A stretch of 9,639 nt of DNA. Source: Actinomycetes bacterium. Lineage in GTDB: Bacteria > Actinomycetota > Actinomycetes > Actinomycetales > Cellulomonadaceae. Of the stretch, positions 1 to 7,019 are shown one piece after another. The notes under the pieces were generated by a model, which saw only the letters and a list, made by a program, of their open reading frames with translations, was not told where the DNA came from and did no database searches. The stretch covers positions 1 to 9,639 of the forward strand of contig JAEZZV010000172.1 of the NCBI GenBank assembly GCA_023418375.1. Reading direction: 5' to 3'. Positions within the stretch are counted from its first letter, which is position 1. Each line of letters begins with the position of its first letter. Position numbers and translations under genes: made by a program.

Positions 1-1099
1 CCCCGGAGACGCCGTCGCGCACCACCGACCGCAGCCCGCCGACGCCCGCGGCGACCACCGGCGTGCCGCACGCCTGCGCCTCGGCCGCGACCAGCCCGAA
101 CGACTCGCTGCGCGACGGGACGGCGACGACGTCGGCAGCCCGGTACCAACGGGCGAGGCACGCCGGGTCGACGGGCCGGCGGATCTCGACCAGGTCCGCC
201 ACGCCGAGCGAGCGGGCGAGCGCCAGCAGCTCGGTGACGTGCCGGGCGTCCCCGCTCGGCCCGCCGAGGACCACGACGCGCGGCGCGCGGCGCAGGGCCT
301 GCGGCCCACCGTCCCCGACGAGGACCGCGAGGGCGCGGACGAGGACGTCGGGAGCCTTGAGCGGCTGCACGCGGCCGGCGAAGAGCACGAGCGGCTCCTC
401 GGGGTCCAGGCCCAGCTCGCGCCGCGCCCGCGCCTGCGCACCGGCGAGGCCACGCGGGTCCAGCGCGACGGCGTCGGGGTGGAACACCGACCGGTCCACG
501 CCCGGGGCCACGACGTGCACGGCCCCGGGTTCGGCACCGTACCGGTGCACCAGGTCGCGCGCCTCCTCGTCGGTGTTCGCCACCAGCGCGTGGGCCGCGT
601 GCACGACGGTCTCCTCGCCACGGATCCGCGCGCACGGCTCGGGTGCGTCCCCGGGCGCCAGGGCCGCGTTCTTCACCTTGGCCAGCGTGTGCATCGTGTG
701 CACGAGCGGCGCGGCCCACAGCGGCGAGGCGACGCTCGCCGCGAGCCCGGACAGCCAGTAGTGCGAGTGCACGACGTCGTACGGTGCGCGTCGGGCCCAC
801 TCCTCGTTGCCGAGGAGGTTCGTGGTGAACTCCTCGACCCGTTGCGGCAGCTCCTCCTTCGCGAGCCCCCGCGCCGGGCCCGCAGGCACGTGCCGCACCG
901 CGACGCCGTCGGCCAGGGGCACGACGCACGGCGCGTCGGGGCTCGTGGCCCGCGTGAAGATGTCGACGGTCGCACCCGCGTCCGCCAGTGCCCGCGCCAG
1001 CGACGTGAGGTACACGTTCATGCCACCCGCGTCACCGGTGCCCGGCTGGTCGAGCGGTGAGGTGTGCACCGACAGCATCGCGACGCGCGGGCCGGACAT
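1..1099 (-). CDS. mshA: D-inositol-3-phosphate glycosyltransferase MshA (C-terminus beyond left edge)
   Basis: This is a GT4-family, GT-B fold glycosyltransferase. The family transfers GlcNAc from UDP-GlcNAc to 1D-myo-inositol 3-phosphate, the first step of mycothiol synthesis in the cytoplasm. My reading of the minus strand gives 366 residues with no stop before the window edge. The N-terminus carries the MshA-typical stretch PGTGDAGGMNVYL at residues 19-31. The C-terminal nucleotide-sugar domain shows FAGRVQPLKAPDVLV and the ESFGLVAAE motif, whose glutamates at 332 and 340 form the EX7E pair. Family members are usually somewhat over 400 residues, so the end is missing. The ATG at 1099 is preferred: an in-frame TGA lies six codons upstream and GGAG (1109-1112) is a well-placed ribosome site. 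The preceding lactonase gene ends 43 bp upstream on the same strand. Co-transcription is possible, although a separate promoter is also suggested. The family call is firm; MshA rather than another GT4 enzyme rests on the N-terminal motif. Confidence 0.93.
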   Translation of the reverse strand, partial: MSGPRVAMLSVHTSPLDQPGTGDAGGMNVYLTSLARALADAGATVDIFTRATSPDAPCVVPLADGVAVRHVPAGPARGLAKEELPQRVEEFTTNLLGNEEWARRAPYDVVHSHYWLSGLAASVASPLWAAPLVHTMHTLAKVKNAALAPGDAPEPCARIRGEETVVHAAHALVANTDEEARDLVHRYGAEPGAVHVVAPGVDRSVFHPDAVALDPRGLAGAQARARRELGLDPEEPLVLFAGRVQPLKAPDVLVRALAVLVGDGGPQALRRAPRVVVLGGPSGDARHVTELLALARSLGVADLVEIRRPVDPACLARWYRAADVVAVPSRSESFGLVAAEAQACGTPVVAAGVGGLRSVVRDGVSG

Positions 1100-1132
1100 G
1101 CGGGTGGTCTCCGATCAGTTGAGGGCACAACC

Positions 1133-1138
1133 ATTATC
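1133..1138 (-). promoter_or_regulatory. Candidate -10 box for mshA
   Basis: On the minus strand GATAAT sits five bases past the lactonase stop codon and about 34 bases before the mshA start. That would allow a short leader containing the GGAG ribosome site. No good -35 hexamer lies at the usual distance. Just downstream is a small dyad, GTTG-N6-CAAC (1118-1131). This is a motif resemblance only. Confidence 0.3.
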
Positions 1139-1142
1139 GGGG

Positions 1143-2282
1143 CTACGGAAGGCCCACGCGTCCCGCGACGACGCACGTCGGTGCTGGTAGGAAGGCGGTC
1201 GCCACAGGTTCACCCGTTCGGCGGCTCGCCGTGACCTCGTCGATGCGGAGCACGACCACCCGGTCCGAGCGCTGGCCCGCCACCACGAGCCAGTCCCCCG
1301 CCGGCCCCGGCACGACCGCGAAGTGCCGCGGCCAGACGGCGCCCGGCCGGGGCGGGCCCGCGTCGGGTTCCGCTCCACCCGCGCCCACCGCGACCACCCC
1401 GGCCGGGTCGGGGCGCGCGCCGTCGACGCCGGGGTGCCAGCCCGCCACCACGTCCGGGCCGCGGACGCTCACCAGCAGGAGTCCGCCGTGCACGAGCACG
1501 TGCGCCGCGAGCGCCTCCTGCCCCGCCGCGTCGGCCCCTGCCGCCGGGACGACCATGACGGGGCGCAGCCCGGCCCCGTCCCAGGCGAGCACGTGCAGCG
1601 TGGAGTCCAGCTCACCGGTGACGTACAGGTGGCCGCCCGGGCCCCAGGCGGCGTGCCGCGGACCGGTGCCGGGCGGCATGCGCAGGGCGATGCCGTCGGC
1701 GTCCAGCAGGCCGTCCGGCCGCACGGCGTAGCGGCGGATCTCGTCCGTGCCGAGGTCGAACGCGAGCAGCACGGCGCCGTCCGGCGTGAGCAGCGTGGAA
1801 TGGACGTGCGGGCTGTCCTGGCGGCCGGCCACCGGTCCGCGCCCGGAGTGCTCGAAGATCTGCGCGACGCCGCCGACCAGCGCGGCCCCGCCGTCCTCCG
1901 CCGCCCGCAGCGGCAGCACGCCGACCGAGCCGCTGCCGTAGTTCGCCACGTAGAGCGCGCGGCCGTCCGGGTGCACCAGCAGGTGGCAGGGCCCCGAACC
2001 GCCCGACGAGACGCGCTCGACCTGCGCCAGCGCGCCGTCGGGCCCGACGGCGAACCGCGTGACCGCGCCCGGCGTCGTCTCCCCGACGGCGACGAGCGAC
2101 CGCCCGTCTGCAGCCGGCGCCAGGAACGACGGCGCGGGCGTCCGCGCGCGCAGCACGGGCTCGTCGAGCGCGCCGGTGGCCGGGTCGAGGTCCACCGACC
2201 AGATGCCGGCGACGGCCTCGGGGCCGTCGGGTCCGTCGTCGGGCGAGGTGCCCAGCCAGAGCCGGACGGTGTCGGGCGCCAT
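1143..2282 (-). CDS. Lactonase, seven-bladed beta-propeller family (6-phosphogluconolactonase-like)
   Basis: This 379-residue protein belongs to the Pgl/YbhE lactonase family, whose characterised members hydrolyse 6-phosphogluconolactone in the oxidative pentose phosphate pathway. Visible family signatures are GPCHLLVHPDG (97-107), YVANYGSGSV (111-120), SPHVHST (157-163), DLGTDEI (176-182), GTGPRHAAW (205-213) and YVTGELDSTLHVL (220-232). Near the C-terminus are a WPRHFAVVPG repeat and VVAGQRSDRVVVL. The spacing of these repeats fits propeller blades. There is no signal peptide, so it is probably cytoplasmic. I chose the ATG at 2282 (MAPDTVRLW) because the longer frame begins with a GTG at 2339 that lies inside a strong hairpin; the ribosome site before 2282 is poor. 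It follows the importer operon on the same strand but beyond that hairpin. Substrate is unproven: a sugar lactone is likely, 6-phosphogluconolactone is the default, and a sugar-acid lactone tied to the xylose locus is only a guess. Confidence 0.85.
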   Translation of the reverse strand: MAPDTVRLWLGTSPDDGPDGPEAVAGIWSVDLDPATGALDEPVLRARTPAPSFLAPAADGRSLVAVGETTPGAVTRFAVGPDGALAQVERVSSGGSGPCHLLVHPDGRALYVANYGSGSVGVLPLRAAEDGGAALVGGVAQIFEHSGRGPVAGRQDSPHVHSTLLTPDGAVLLAFDLGTDEIRRYAVRPDGLLDADGIALRMPPGTGPRHAAWGPGGHLYVTGELDSTLHVLAWDGAGLRPVMVVPAAGADAAGQEALAAHVLVHGGLLLVSVRGPDVVAGWHPGVDGARPDPAGVVAVGAGGAEPDAGPPRPGAVWPRHFAVVPGPAGDWLVVAGQRSDRVVVLRIDEVTASRRTGEPVATAFLPAPTCVVAGRVGLP

Positions 2283-2306
2283 CCGGGCAGCGTAGGGCCG
2301 CAGGCG

Positions 2307-2344
2307 CGACTGTGCCCCCGGGTCGAGACCCGGGGGCACAGTCG
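2307..2344 (-). terminator. Strong hairpin, probable terminator of the sugar importer operon
   Basis: Two perfectly complementary 18-base arms (2307-2324 and 2327-2344) flank a two-base centre, so the practical hairpin is a 17-bp stem with a four-base loop. It lies 38 bases past the permease stop and 25 bases before the lactonase start. There is no T-tract, which is common for actinobacterial terminators. It would end or reduce transcription of the importer operon before the lactonase gene. Confidence 0.7.
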
Positions 2345-2357
2345 GTGGACCAGTCGC

Positions 2358-2372
2358 GCGGGCGCTGCCCGC
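2358..2372 (-). terminator. Small GC hairpin just past the permease gene
   Basis: GCGGGC (2358-2363) pairs with GCCCGC (2367-2372) around a three-base loop, 10 bases beyond the permease stop. With the larger hairpin at 2307-2344 it makes a tandem pair of stems at the operon end. It may assist termination or protect the 3' end of the mRNA. Confidence 0.35.
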
Positions 2373-2381
2373 ACGGGTGTG

Positions 2382-3566
2382 TCACCGGACGAGGGCGCCC
2401 GACCGACGCTTGTTGACCAGGTCGAACGCGACCGCGGCCAGCAGGACCAGGCCCTTGATGACCTGCTGCCACGCCGGGTCGGTGCCGATGATCGACAGGC
2501 CCATGTTCAGCACGCCCATGATGAGCGCACCGACGATGACGCCCGAGACCCGGCCGATGCCGCCGTACACCGACGTGCCGCCGATGAAGCAGGACGCGAT
2601 GGCGTCGAGCTCGTAGCCCTGGCCGGCCAGCGCGCTCGCCGCACCAGCCTTCGAGGTCGTCACGATGCCGGCGATCGCCGCGAGCATGCCCATGTTCACG
2701 AAGATCATGAAGTTCATGCGCTTGGTGTTGACGCCGGACAGGATCGCGGCCTGGAGGTTGCCACCCATCGCGTAGACGTTGCGGCCGAAGACCGTCTTCT
2801 GCGTGATGAAGGAGTAGCTCGCCACGAGGACACCGATGATGAGGAGCACGATCGGGGTGCCGCCGCGGCTGCCCGCGAGCACGTACGTGAAGTAGCCGAT
2901 GAGCGCCGTGAAGAGCACGATCTTGATGAGGAAGCCGCTGAAGGGCTCCACGCTGAGCTCGTGCTTGCGGAGCGTCCGGCGGGCGCGCAGCTGGGACAGG
3001 ATCATCGCCACGATCACGAGGATGCCGAGGACGATCGTCACGGTATCCCGCGTGCCGTTGAGCCAACCGAGGAAGTTCGCGACCGACTTGTTCGAGATGG
3101 CGACGAACTCCTGCGGGAAGCTCGCGATGGTCTTGCCGCCGAGCATCAGGATGGCCAGGCCCCGGAACGCGAGCCAGCCTGCTAGCGTCACGATGAACGC
3201 CGGGACACCCACGTAGGCGACCCAGAAGCCCTGCCAGGCCCCGACGAGCATGCCGAGGACGATGGCGCCGATGATCGCCAGCCACCACGGCCACGACTGC
3301 TCGCGCATGAGCACGGCGACGACGGCGCCCACGAAACCGACGACCGAGCCGGCCGACAGGTCGATGTGACCGGCGATGATGACGATGATCATGCCGAGGG
3401 CCAGGATCATCACGTAGGCGTTCTGCTGGATGAGGCTCGCGACGTTGTTCGGGAGCAGCAGCTTGCCGTCGGTGAGGATCTGGAACAGCACCACGATGAC
3501 GCCCAGGGCGCCGACGATGCCGTACTGGCGGAGGTTCCCGCCGAACGTGTCCTTGAGGGTGGTCAC
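2382..3566 (-). CDS. mmsB: Sugar ABC transporter permease (MmsB/GguB/XylH type)
   Basis: This 394-residue integral membrane protein is of the branched-chain-type permease family (BPD_transp_2) that includes XylH, RbsC and GguB. It would form the channel for monosaccharide import, working with the ATPase encoded immediately upstream. Long hydrophobic segments occur throughout. The conserved IDLSAGS motif is at residues 68-74. A cytoplasmic ATPase-coupling loop is visible as YAMGGNLQAAILSGVNTKR, followed by the family-typical SCFIGGTSVYGGIGRVSG. The length and the charged internal loop (about 210-230, QLRARRTLRKHELSVEPF) match the multiple-monosaccharide (MmsB/GguB) and XylH subgroup rather than the shorter RbsC. 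The start is a GTG at 3566 that overlaps the TGA of the ATPase gene in a GTGA junction, which indicates translational coupling. AAGGAAG seven bases upstream is a good ribosome site. The substrate is probably xylose and perhaps other aldoses, inferred from the neighbouring xylR and xylA. Confidence 0.93.
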   Translation of the reverse strand: MTTLKDTFGGNLRQYGIVGALGVIVVLFQILTDGKLLLPNNVASLIQQNAYVMILALGMIIVIIAGHIDLSAGSVVGFVGAVVAVLMREQSWPWWLAIIGAIVLGMLVGAWQGFWVAYVGVPAFIVTLAGWLAFRGLAILMLGGKTIASFPQEFVAISNKSVANFLGWLNGTRDTVTIVLGILVIVAMILSQLRARRTLRKHELSVEPFSGFLIKIVLFTALIGYFTYVLAGSRGGTPIVLLIIGVLVASYSFITQKTVFGRNVYAMGGNLQAAILSGVNTKRMNFMIFVNMGMLAAIAGIVTTSKAGAASALAGQGYELDAIASCFIGGTSVYGGIGRVSGVIVGALIMGVLNMGLSIIGTDPAWQQVIKGLVLLAAVAFDLVNKRRSGALVR

Positions 3567-5158
3567 CGGGTCACTTCCTTGTCGTCACTAACCATGGTCA
3601 TGTAGCGCATGAGGTTCTCCTGGGTGGCCTGCTCTCGCGCCACCTCGCCGGTGACCCGGCCCTCGCTGATCGCGTAGATCCGGTCGCACATCCCGAGGAG
3701 CTCGGGCAGCTCGGACGAGATCATGATGATCGCCTTCCCCGCAGCGGCGAGGCTGTTGATGATCGTGTAGATCTCGTACTTCGCACCGACGTCGATACCG
3801 CGCGTCGGCTCGTCCAGGATGAGCACGTCGGCATCCGTGAAGATCCACTTGCTCAGCACGACCTTCTGCTGGTTGCCACCGGAGAGGTTCCCGGTGAGCA
3901 CGTCCACGCTCGGCGCCTTGATGTTCATGTCCGTGCGGAACTTGCCCGCGACGTTCGACTCCGCGCCGGCGTCCACGACGCCGTACTTGGAGACCTTCTG
4001 CAGCGCGGCCGCGGCGATGTTCCGCTTGATGTCGGTCAGCAGGTTCAGGCCGTAACGCTTGCGGTCCTCGGTGGCGTACGCGATGCCGTTGCTGATCGCG
4101 GCCCCCACCGAGTGCGTGGAGACCTCCTTGCCGTCCTTGATGACCCGCCCGGTGATGTTCGTGCCGTAGGTGCGACCGAAGATGCTCATCGCGAACTCGG
4201 TACGGCCGGCACCCATGAGGCCCGCGAGACCGACGACCTCGCCGCGCCGCACGGAGATCGATGCGTTGTCGACGACCTTGCGGTCCTGCTGGATCGGGTG
4301 GTGCACGGTCCAGTCCTCGACCCGCAGCACCTCCTCGCCGACGTTCGGCGTGCGCTCCGGGAACCGGTGGTCCATCGAGCGGCCGACCATCGAGCGGATG
4401 AGGTCCTCCTCGGTCACGGTCTCGGCCTTCATGTCGAAGGTCTTGATCGTCTGACCGTCGCGGATGACCGTCGTCCGGTCGGCGACACGGAGGATCTCGT
4501 TGAGCTTGTGGCTGATGATGATCGAGGTGATCCCACGCTCGCGCAGCGACTGGATGAGCGTCAGGAGCTTCGCGCTGTCCTCGTCGTTCAGGGCCGCCGT
4601 CGGCTCGTCGAGGATGAGCAGCTTGACGCGCTTGGCCAGCGCCTTCGCGATCTCGACGAGCTGCTGCTTGCCGACGCCGATGTCGTAGATCTTGGTGTCC
4701 GGCGACTCAGCGAGACCGACCTCGGCGAGGAGCTTCGCCGCGTCGGAGTTCGTCTTGTTCCAGTCGATGACACCGCGGGAGGAGCGCTCGTTGCCGAGGA
4801 AGATGTTCTCCGCGATCGACAGGTAGGGGCTGAGTGCGAGCTCCTGGTGGATGATGACGATGCCGTGGTGCTCGCTGTCCCGGATGCCCCGGAACTGCAC
4901 CGGTGTGCCCTCGAAGACGATGTCGCCTTCGTAGGTGCCGTGCGGGTAGACGCCCGACAGCACCTTCATCAGCGTGGACTTGCCGGCCCCGTTCTCGCCG
5001 CAGATGGCGTGGATCTCGCCCGGGCGCACGTCGAGGGACACGTCCTTCAGGGCCACGACGCCGGGGAACGTCTTGGTGATGGATCGCATCTCGAGGATGG
5101 TCTCCGCGACTGCTGCGCGGCCACCCACGGGCGTGCTGGGCTGAATGCTCTCGGACAT
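3563..5158 (-). CDS. mmsA: Sugar ABC transporter ATP-binding protein, double ABC domain (MmsA/GguA/XylG type)
   Basis: This 531-residue protein has two fused nucleotide-binding domains and powers monosaccharide import at the inner face of the membrane. Domain 1 has Walker A GENGAGKST (54-62), Q-loop Gln105, a divergent signature IGVGKQQ (160-166), Walker B LLILDEPTAAL (180-190) and switch His217. Domain 2 has a degenerate Walker A, GLMGAGRTE (312-320), in which the usual GKS/T lysine is arginine. It also has signature LSGGNQQK (424-431) and Walker B VLILDEPTRGID (444-455). One weakened site per ATPase is normal for RbsA/MglA/XylG-type proteins. The ATG at 5158 (MSESIQPS) is preferred. The frame can extend to a GTG at 5236, but that codon sits inside the intergenic hairpin and the added residues are Arg/Pro-rich. 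The ribosome site is weak. The gene ends in a 4-bp overlap with the permease start. Confidence 0.94.
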   Translation of the reverse strand: MSESIQPSTPVGGRAAVAETILEMRSITKTFPGVVALKDVSLDVRPGEIHAICGENGAGKSTLMKVLSGVYPHGTYEGDIVFEGTPVQFRGIRDSEHHGIVIIHQELALSPYLSIAENIFLGNERSSRGVIDWNKTNSDAAKLLAEVGLAESPDTKIYDIGVGKQQLVEIAKALAKRVKLLILDEPTAALNDEDSAKLLTLIQSLRERGITSIIISHKLNEILRVADRTTVIRDGQTIKTFDMKAETVTEEDLIRSMVGRSMDHRFPERTPNVGEEVLRVEDWTVHHPIQQDRKVVDNASISVRRGEVVGLAGLMGAGRTEFAMSIFGRTYGTNITGRVIKDGKEVSTHSVGAAISNGIAYATEDRKRYGLNLLTDIKRNIAAAALQKVSKYGVVDAGAESNVAGKFRTDMNIKAPSVDVLTGNLSGGNQQKVVLSKWIFTDADVLILDEPTRGIDVGAKYEIYTIINSLAAAGKAIIMISSELPELLGMCDRIYAISEGRVTGEVAREQATQENLMRYMTMVSDDKEVTR

Positions 5159-5210
5159 GACTCGCTCACGTTCTCTCGGTCTGGGACGGGGGCCGTAGGG
5201 CCACGGTGCA

Positions 5211-5248
5211 CCGGCCTGCCCGGTGGCGCGAGCCACCGGGCAGGCCGG
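5211..5248 (-). terminator. 17-bp perfect hairpin between binding-protein and ATPase genes (attenuator or mRNA stabiliser)
   Basis: Arms 5211-5227 and 5232-5248 are perfectly complementary and enclose a four-base loop. The stem begins 25 bases after the binding-protein stop codon and ends about 50 bases before the ATPase start. There is no T-tract. In binding-protein-dependent importers a hairpin here usually lets the binding protein outnumber the membrane components, either by partial termination or by blocking 3' mRNA decay. That role is inferred from position and stem strength. Confidence 0.65.
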
Positions 5249-5272
5249 CGAATGCCGTACCTGCAGGACCTG

Positions 5273-6442
5273 TCAGAGACCGAGGTCCTCGGCCGAGTAG
5301 AACTCGGAGTCGACGAGCGCGGACTGGACGGTGTCCTTGGTGACGACCATCGGGTCCTCGAGGTACGTCGGGACGACCTTGACGCCGTTGTCGTACGTCT
5401 CGTTGTCGTTCGTCTCCGGCTCGCCACCGGCGACGATCTCGTCGATCATCGTCGCGGCGCGCTGGGCGAGGACACGGGTGTCCTTCCAGACCGTCATCGA
5501 CTGCTTGTCGGCGAGCATGTTGATGACGTTCGCCTGGTCGGCGTCCTGGCCGGTGAGGACCGGGTAGTCAGGACCCGGGACGATGCCGGCGGTCTCGAGG
5601 GCCTGCGCGATGCCCAGGGCCAGCGAGTCGTTCGGCGAGAGGACGGCGTCGAGCTTGGTGCCGTCGTTGTAGAAGGAGTTGAGACGGTTGGTCATCTCGT
5701 CCTGGGCGCCCTCGGTCTTCCAACCGGTGATGCCGATGGACTGCCACTCGTCGTTCGTGGCCGGGTTCTTGCCCGAGGGGGTGACGAGAACGCCCGACTC
5801 GAAGTACGGGTTCAGGACGTCCCACGCACCGGCGAAGAAGAACTTCGCGTTGTTGTCGTCGGGCGAGCCGGCGAAGGGCTCGAGGTTGAACGGGCCGGTC
5901 TCGCCGTCGGCGAGGCCCAGGGCCTCCTCGATGAACAGACCCTGCATCTGGCCGACCGCGTAGTTGTCGAACGTCGCGTAGTAGTCGACGTCCGGCGTCT
6001 CGTTGATCAGGCGGTCGTACGCGATGACCGTGATGTCCTGGGCCTTGGCCTCGGACAGGATCGGCGCGAGCGCGGTGCCGTCGATGGCGGCGATCACCAG
6101 GATGTCGACCGGCGCGTTCACCATGTTCTGGATCTGCGAGATCTGCTGGTCGACCTCGTCGTCAGCGAACTGGAGGTCGGTCTGGTAGCCGGCGTCCTGC
6201 AGGAGGCCCTCGAGCTGAGCGCCGTCCTTGTTCCAGCGCTCGAGGCTACGGGTCGGCATGGAGATGCCCACCGTGATGTCCTCGGCGGCGGCGGCCTCGT
6301 CCCCACCCTCGTCGGTGGCGGTGGTCTCGTCGCCCGTGCTCGCGTTGTCGTCCTCGCGCTCGGAGGAGCACGCCGCGACGCCCGAGAGCAGGATCGCCGC
6401 GCTGGCAAGCGCCGCGACCGTCTTGAACTTGCGCAATGACAT
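5273..6442 (-). CDS. chvE: Sugar-binding lipoprotein of ABC importer (ChvE/multiple-monosaccharide type)
   Basis: This 389-residue periplasmic-binding-protein-like lipoprotein captures the sugar outside the membrane. The N-terminus has basic residues, a hydrophobic stretch and the lipobox VAAC, giving a lipidated Cys25. A Ser/Thr/Asp/Glu-rich linker follows to about residue 50. The mature part matches ChvE-type proteins in order: ITVGISMPTRSLERWNKDG, YQTDLQFADDEVDQQISQIQNMV, VLVIAAIDGTALAP, ITVIAYDRLI and VDYYATFDNYAVGQMQG. Near the end are VLTGQDADQANVINML and QSMTVWKDTR. The start at 6442 (MSLRKF) is chosen because GAAGGG lies just upstream and the signal peptide begins there; the frame is open to 6604, but that extension is not signal-like. 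It is the first gene of the operon with the ATPase and permease. Known ChvE/MmsE relatives bind several aldoses (xylose, glucose, galactose, arabinose). Xylose is the best guess from the adjacent xylR and xylA. Confidence 0.94.
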   Translation of the reverse strand: MSLRKFKTVAALASAAILLSGVAACSSEREDDNASTGDETTATDEGGDEAAAAEDITVGISMPTRSLERWNKDGAQLEGLLQDAGYQTDLQFADDEVDQQISQIQNMVNAPVDILVIAAIDGTALAPILSEAKAQDITVIAYDRLINETPDVDYYATFDNYAVGQMQGLFIEEALGLADGETGPFNLEPFAGSPDDNNAKFFFAGAWDVLNPYFESGVLVTPSGKNPATNDEWQSIGITGWKTEGAQDEMTNRLNSFYNDGTKLDAVLSPNDSLALGIAQALETAGIVPGPDYPVLTGQDADQANVINMLADKQSMTVWKDTRVLAQRAATMIDEIVAGGEPETNDNETYDNGVKVVPTYLEDPMVVTKDTVQSALVDSEFYSAEDLGL

Positions 6443-6575
6443 CTTCGTCACCCTTCGTCGAGCCGCCGTCCGGCTGCTCCGGACGCGTACGGCCTTCCGC
6501 CAGAACCCCTCGGGGCCGGGGCGGTGCGCCGTCGAACGCCGCCACTGCCACCCGTCGGGTGTGTTGACGCGCCGG

Positions 6576-6604
6576 ACGCTATTGCGGCCCCCGGGCGCCA
6601 TCAA
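6576..6604 (-). promoter_or_regulatory. Proximal promoter candidate for the sugar importer operon
   Basis: Reading the minus strand, TTGATG (6604-6599) is followed after exactly 17 bases by TAGCGT (6581-6576), which fits the actinobacterial TANNNT -10 form. Transcription would begin near 6569, leaving a leader of roughly 125 bases before the binding-protein ATG. This comes from visual motif matching. Confidence 0.45.
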
Positions 6605-6643
6605 GACGGATCGGCCCGAATCGAGGTAACGATGTCATCACAA

Positions 6644-6669
6644 GTTGAAGACAACGCCTGAACGGATCC
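6644..6669 (-). promoter_or_regulatory. Partial operator-like element upstream of the importer promoter
   Basis: The minus strand carries GGATccGTTCA (6669-6659), which matches the left half of the xylA operator (GGATawGTTCA) except at its two middle bases. Three bases further on is a dyad, GTTG-N4-CAAC (6655-6644), like the GTT...CAAC core of the full operator but with different spacing. It lies about 40-65 bases upstream of the proximal -35 box. It could be a degenerate or secondary XylR site, or chance similarity. Confidence 0.25.
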
Positions 6670-6769
6670 GTGGGAGCGTGCGTCAGAGGACGAAGGTCCC
6701 GGCGCAGCCCCCATGCACCGCCAGGGCGCGGGCGGCGGCAGGGCGGGCGCGCCGCCGATGCGACGGCGG

Positions 6770-6985
6770 TCACGGACGGCGCGCACGGACCGCGCGGAGG
6801 GACTGGACGGCCACCGCCCCGAGGGCCGTCCCGACGCCGTCGGGGGGCGCTGCCGAGCCTGCCTGCAGGGTTGCCGAGAACACCGGCGGGACAAGCTGCG
6901 GGGAAAGGACGACGCCGGCACCCACGGTGCCCGGGTCCGAGCGAAGGCCGGGCGCGAGGGTGCCGGCGTCGGAAGCAACGAACGC
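6770..6985 (-). other. Weakly coding-like open stretch, possible short ORF or gene remnant
   Basis: A 71-codon minus-strand frame lies between two stops. My count of GC by codon position is about 83, 65 and 85 percent, a three-base rhythm weaker than in the real genes around it. There is no ATG; the only likely start is a GTG at 6925, giving 51 residues. The translation (GTVGAGVVLSPQLVPPVF and onward) is not Arg-rich like the other frames, but I do not recognise it. It lies downstream of the distal promoter and would be part of that leader RNA. It could be a decayed 3' end of a lost gene, a small leader ORF or chance. Confidence 0.15.
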
Positions 6986-6994
6986 TCAGCTGAG

Positions 6995-7019
6995 ATTTGT
7001 TGCTGCGATGAACATATCC
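6995..7019 (-). promoter_or_regulatory. Candidate XylR operator, copy 2 (importer side)
   Basis: Read on the minus strand, towards the importer operon, this is GGATATGTTCATC, four bases, then CAACAAAT. It is identical at 20 of 25 positions to the element in the xylR-xylA gap (8308-8332), and four of the five differences are the central spacer bases. Both copies have the same orientation relative to the downstream catabolic or transport gene. The core is a loose dyad, GTT-N9-AAC, suited to a dimeric ROK repressor. It overlaps the distal -10 box. Confidence 0.6.

Noticed and set aside
1100..1150. SigR-type promoter (GGAAT-N18-GTT) upstream of mshA
   Set aside because: A GTT is present, but the sequence 18-19 bases upstream reads GGCCT or similar and lacks the essential AA.
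2283..2339. GTG at 2339 as the lactonase start
   Set aside because: It lies inside the 18-bp hairpin and adds residues outside the family fold; the ATG at 2282 begins right before the first propeller strand.
1323..3185. 620-codon plus-strand open frame
   Set aside because: It spans two well-supported minus-strand genes and the terminator hairpin, and its Arg/His/Asp/Ala-rich composition is that of an antisense shadow.
5159..5236. GTG at 5236 as the ATPase start
   Set aside because: It lies inside the 17-bp hairpin and would add an Arg/Pro-rich extension unlike the family.
4112..6439. 775-codon plus-strand open frame opposite the importer genes
   Set aside because: It is antisense to the ATPase and binding-protein genes, which have clear motifs. 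The Arg/Val/Asp/Leu-rich translation is typical of a GC-rich shadow frame.
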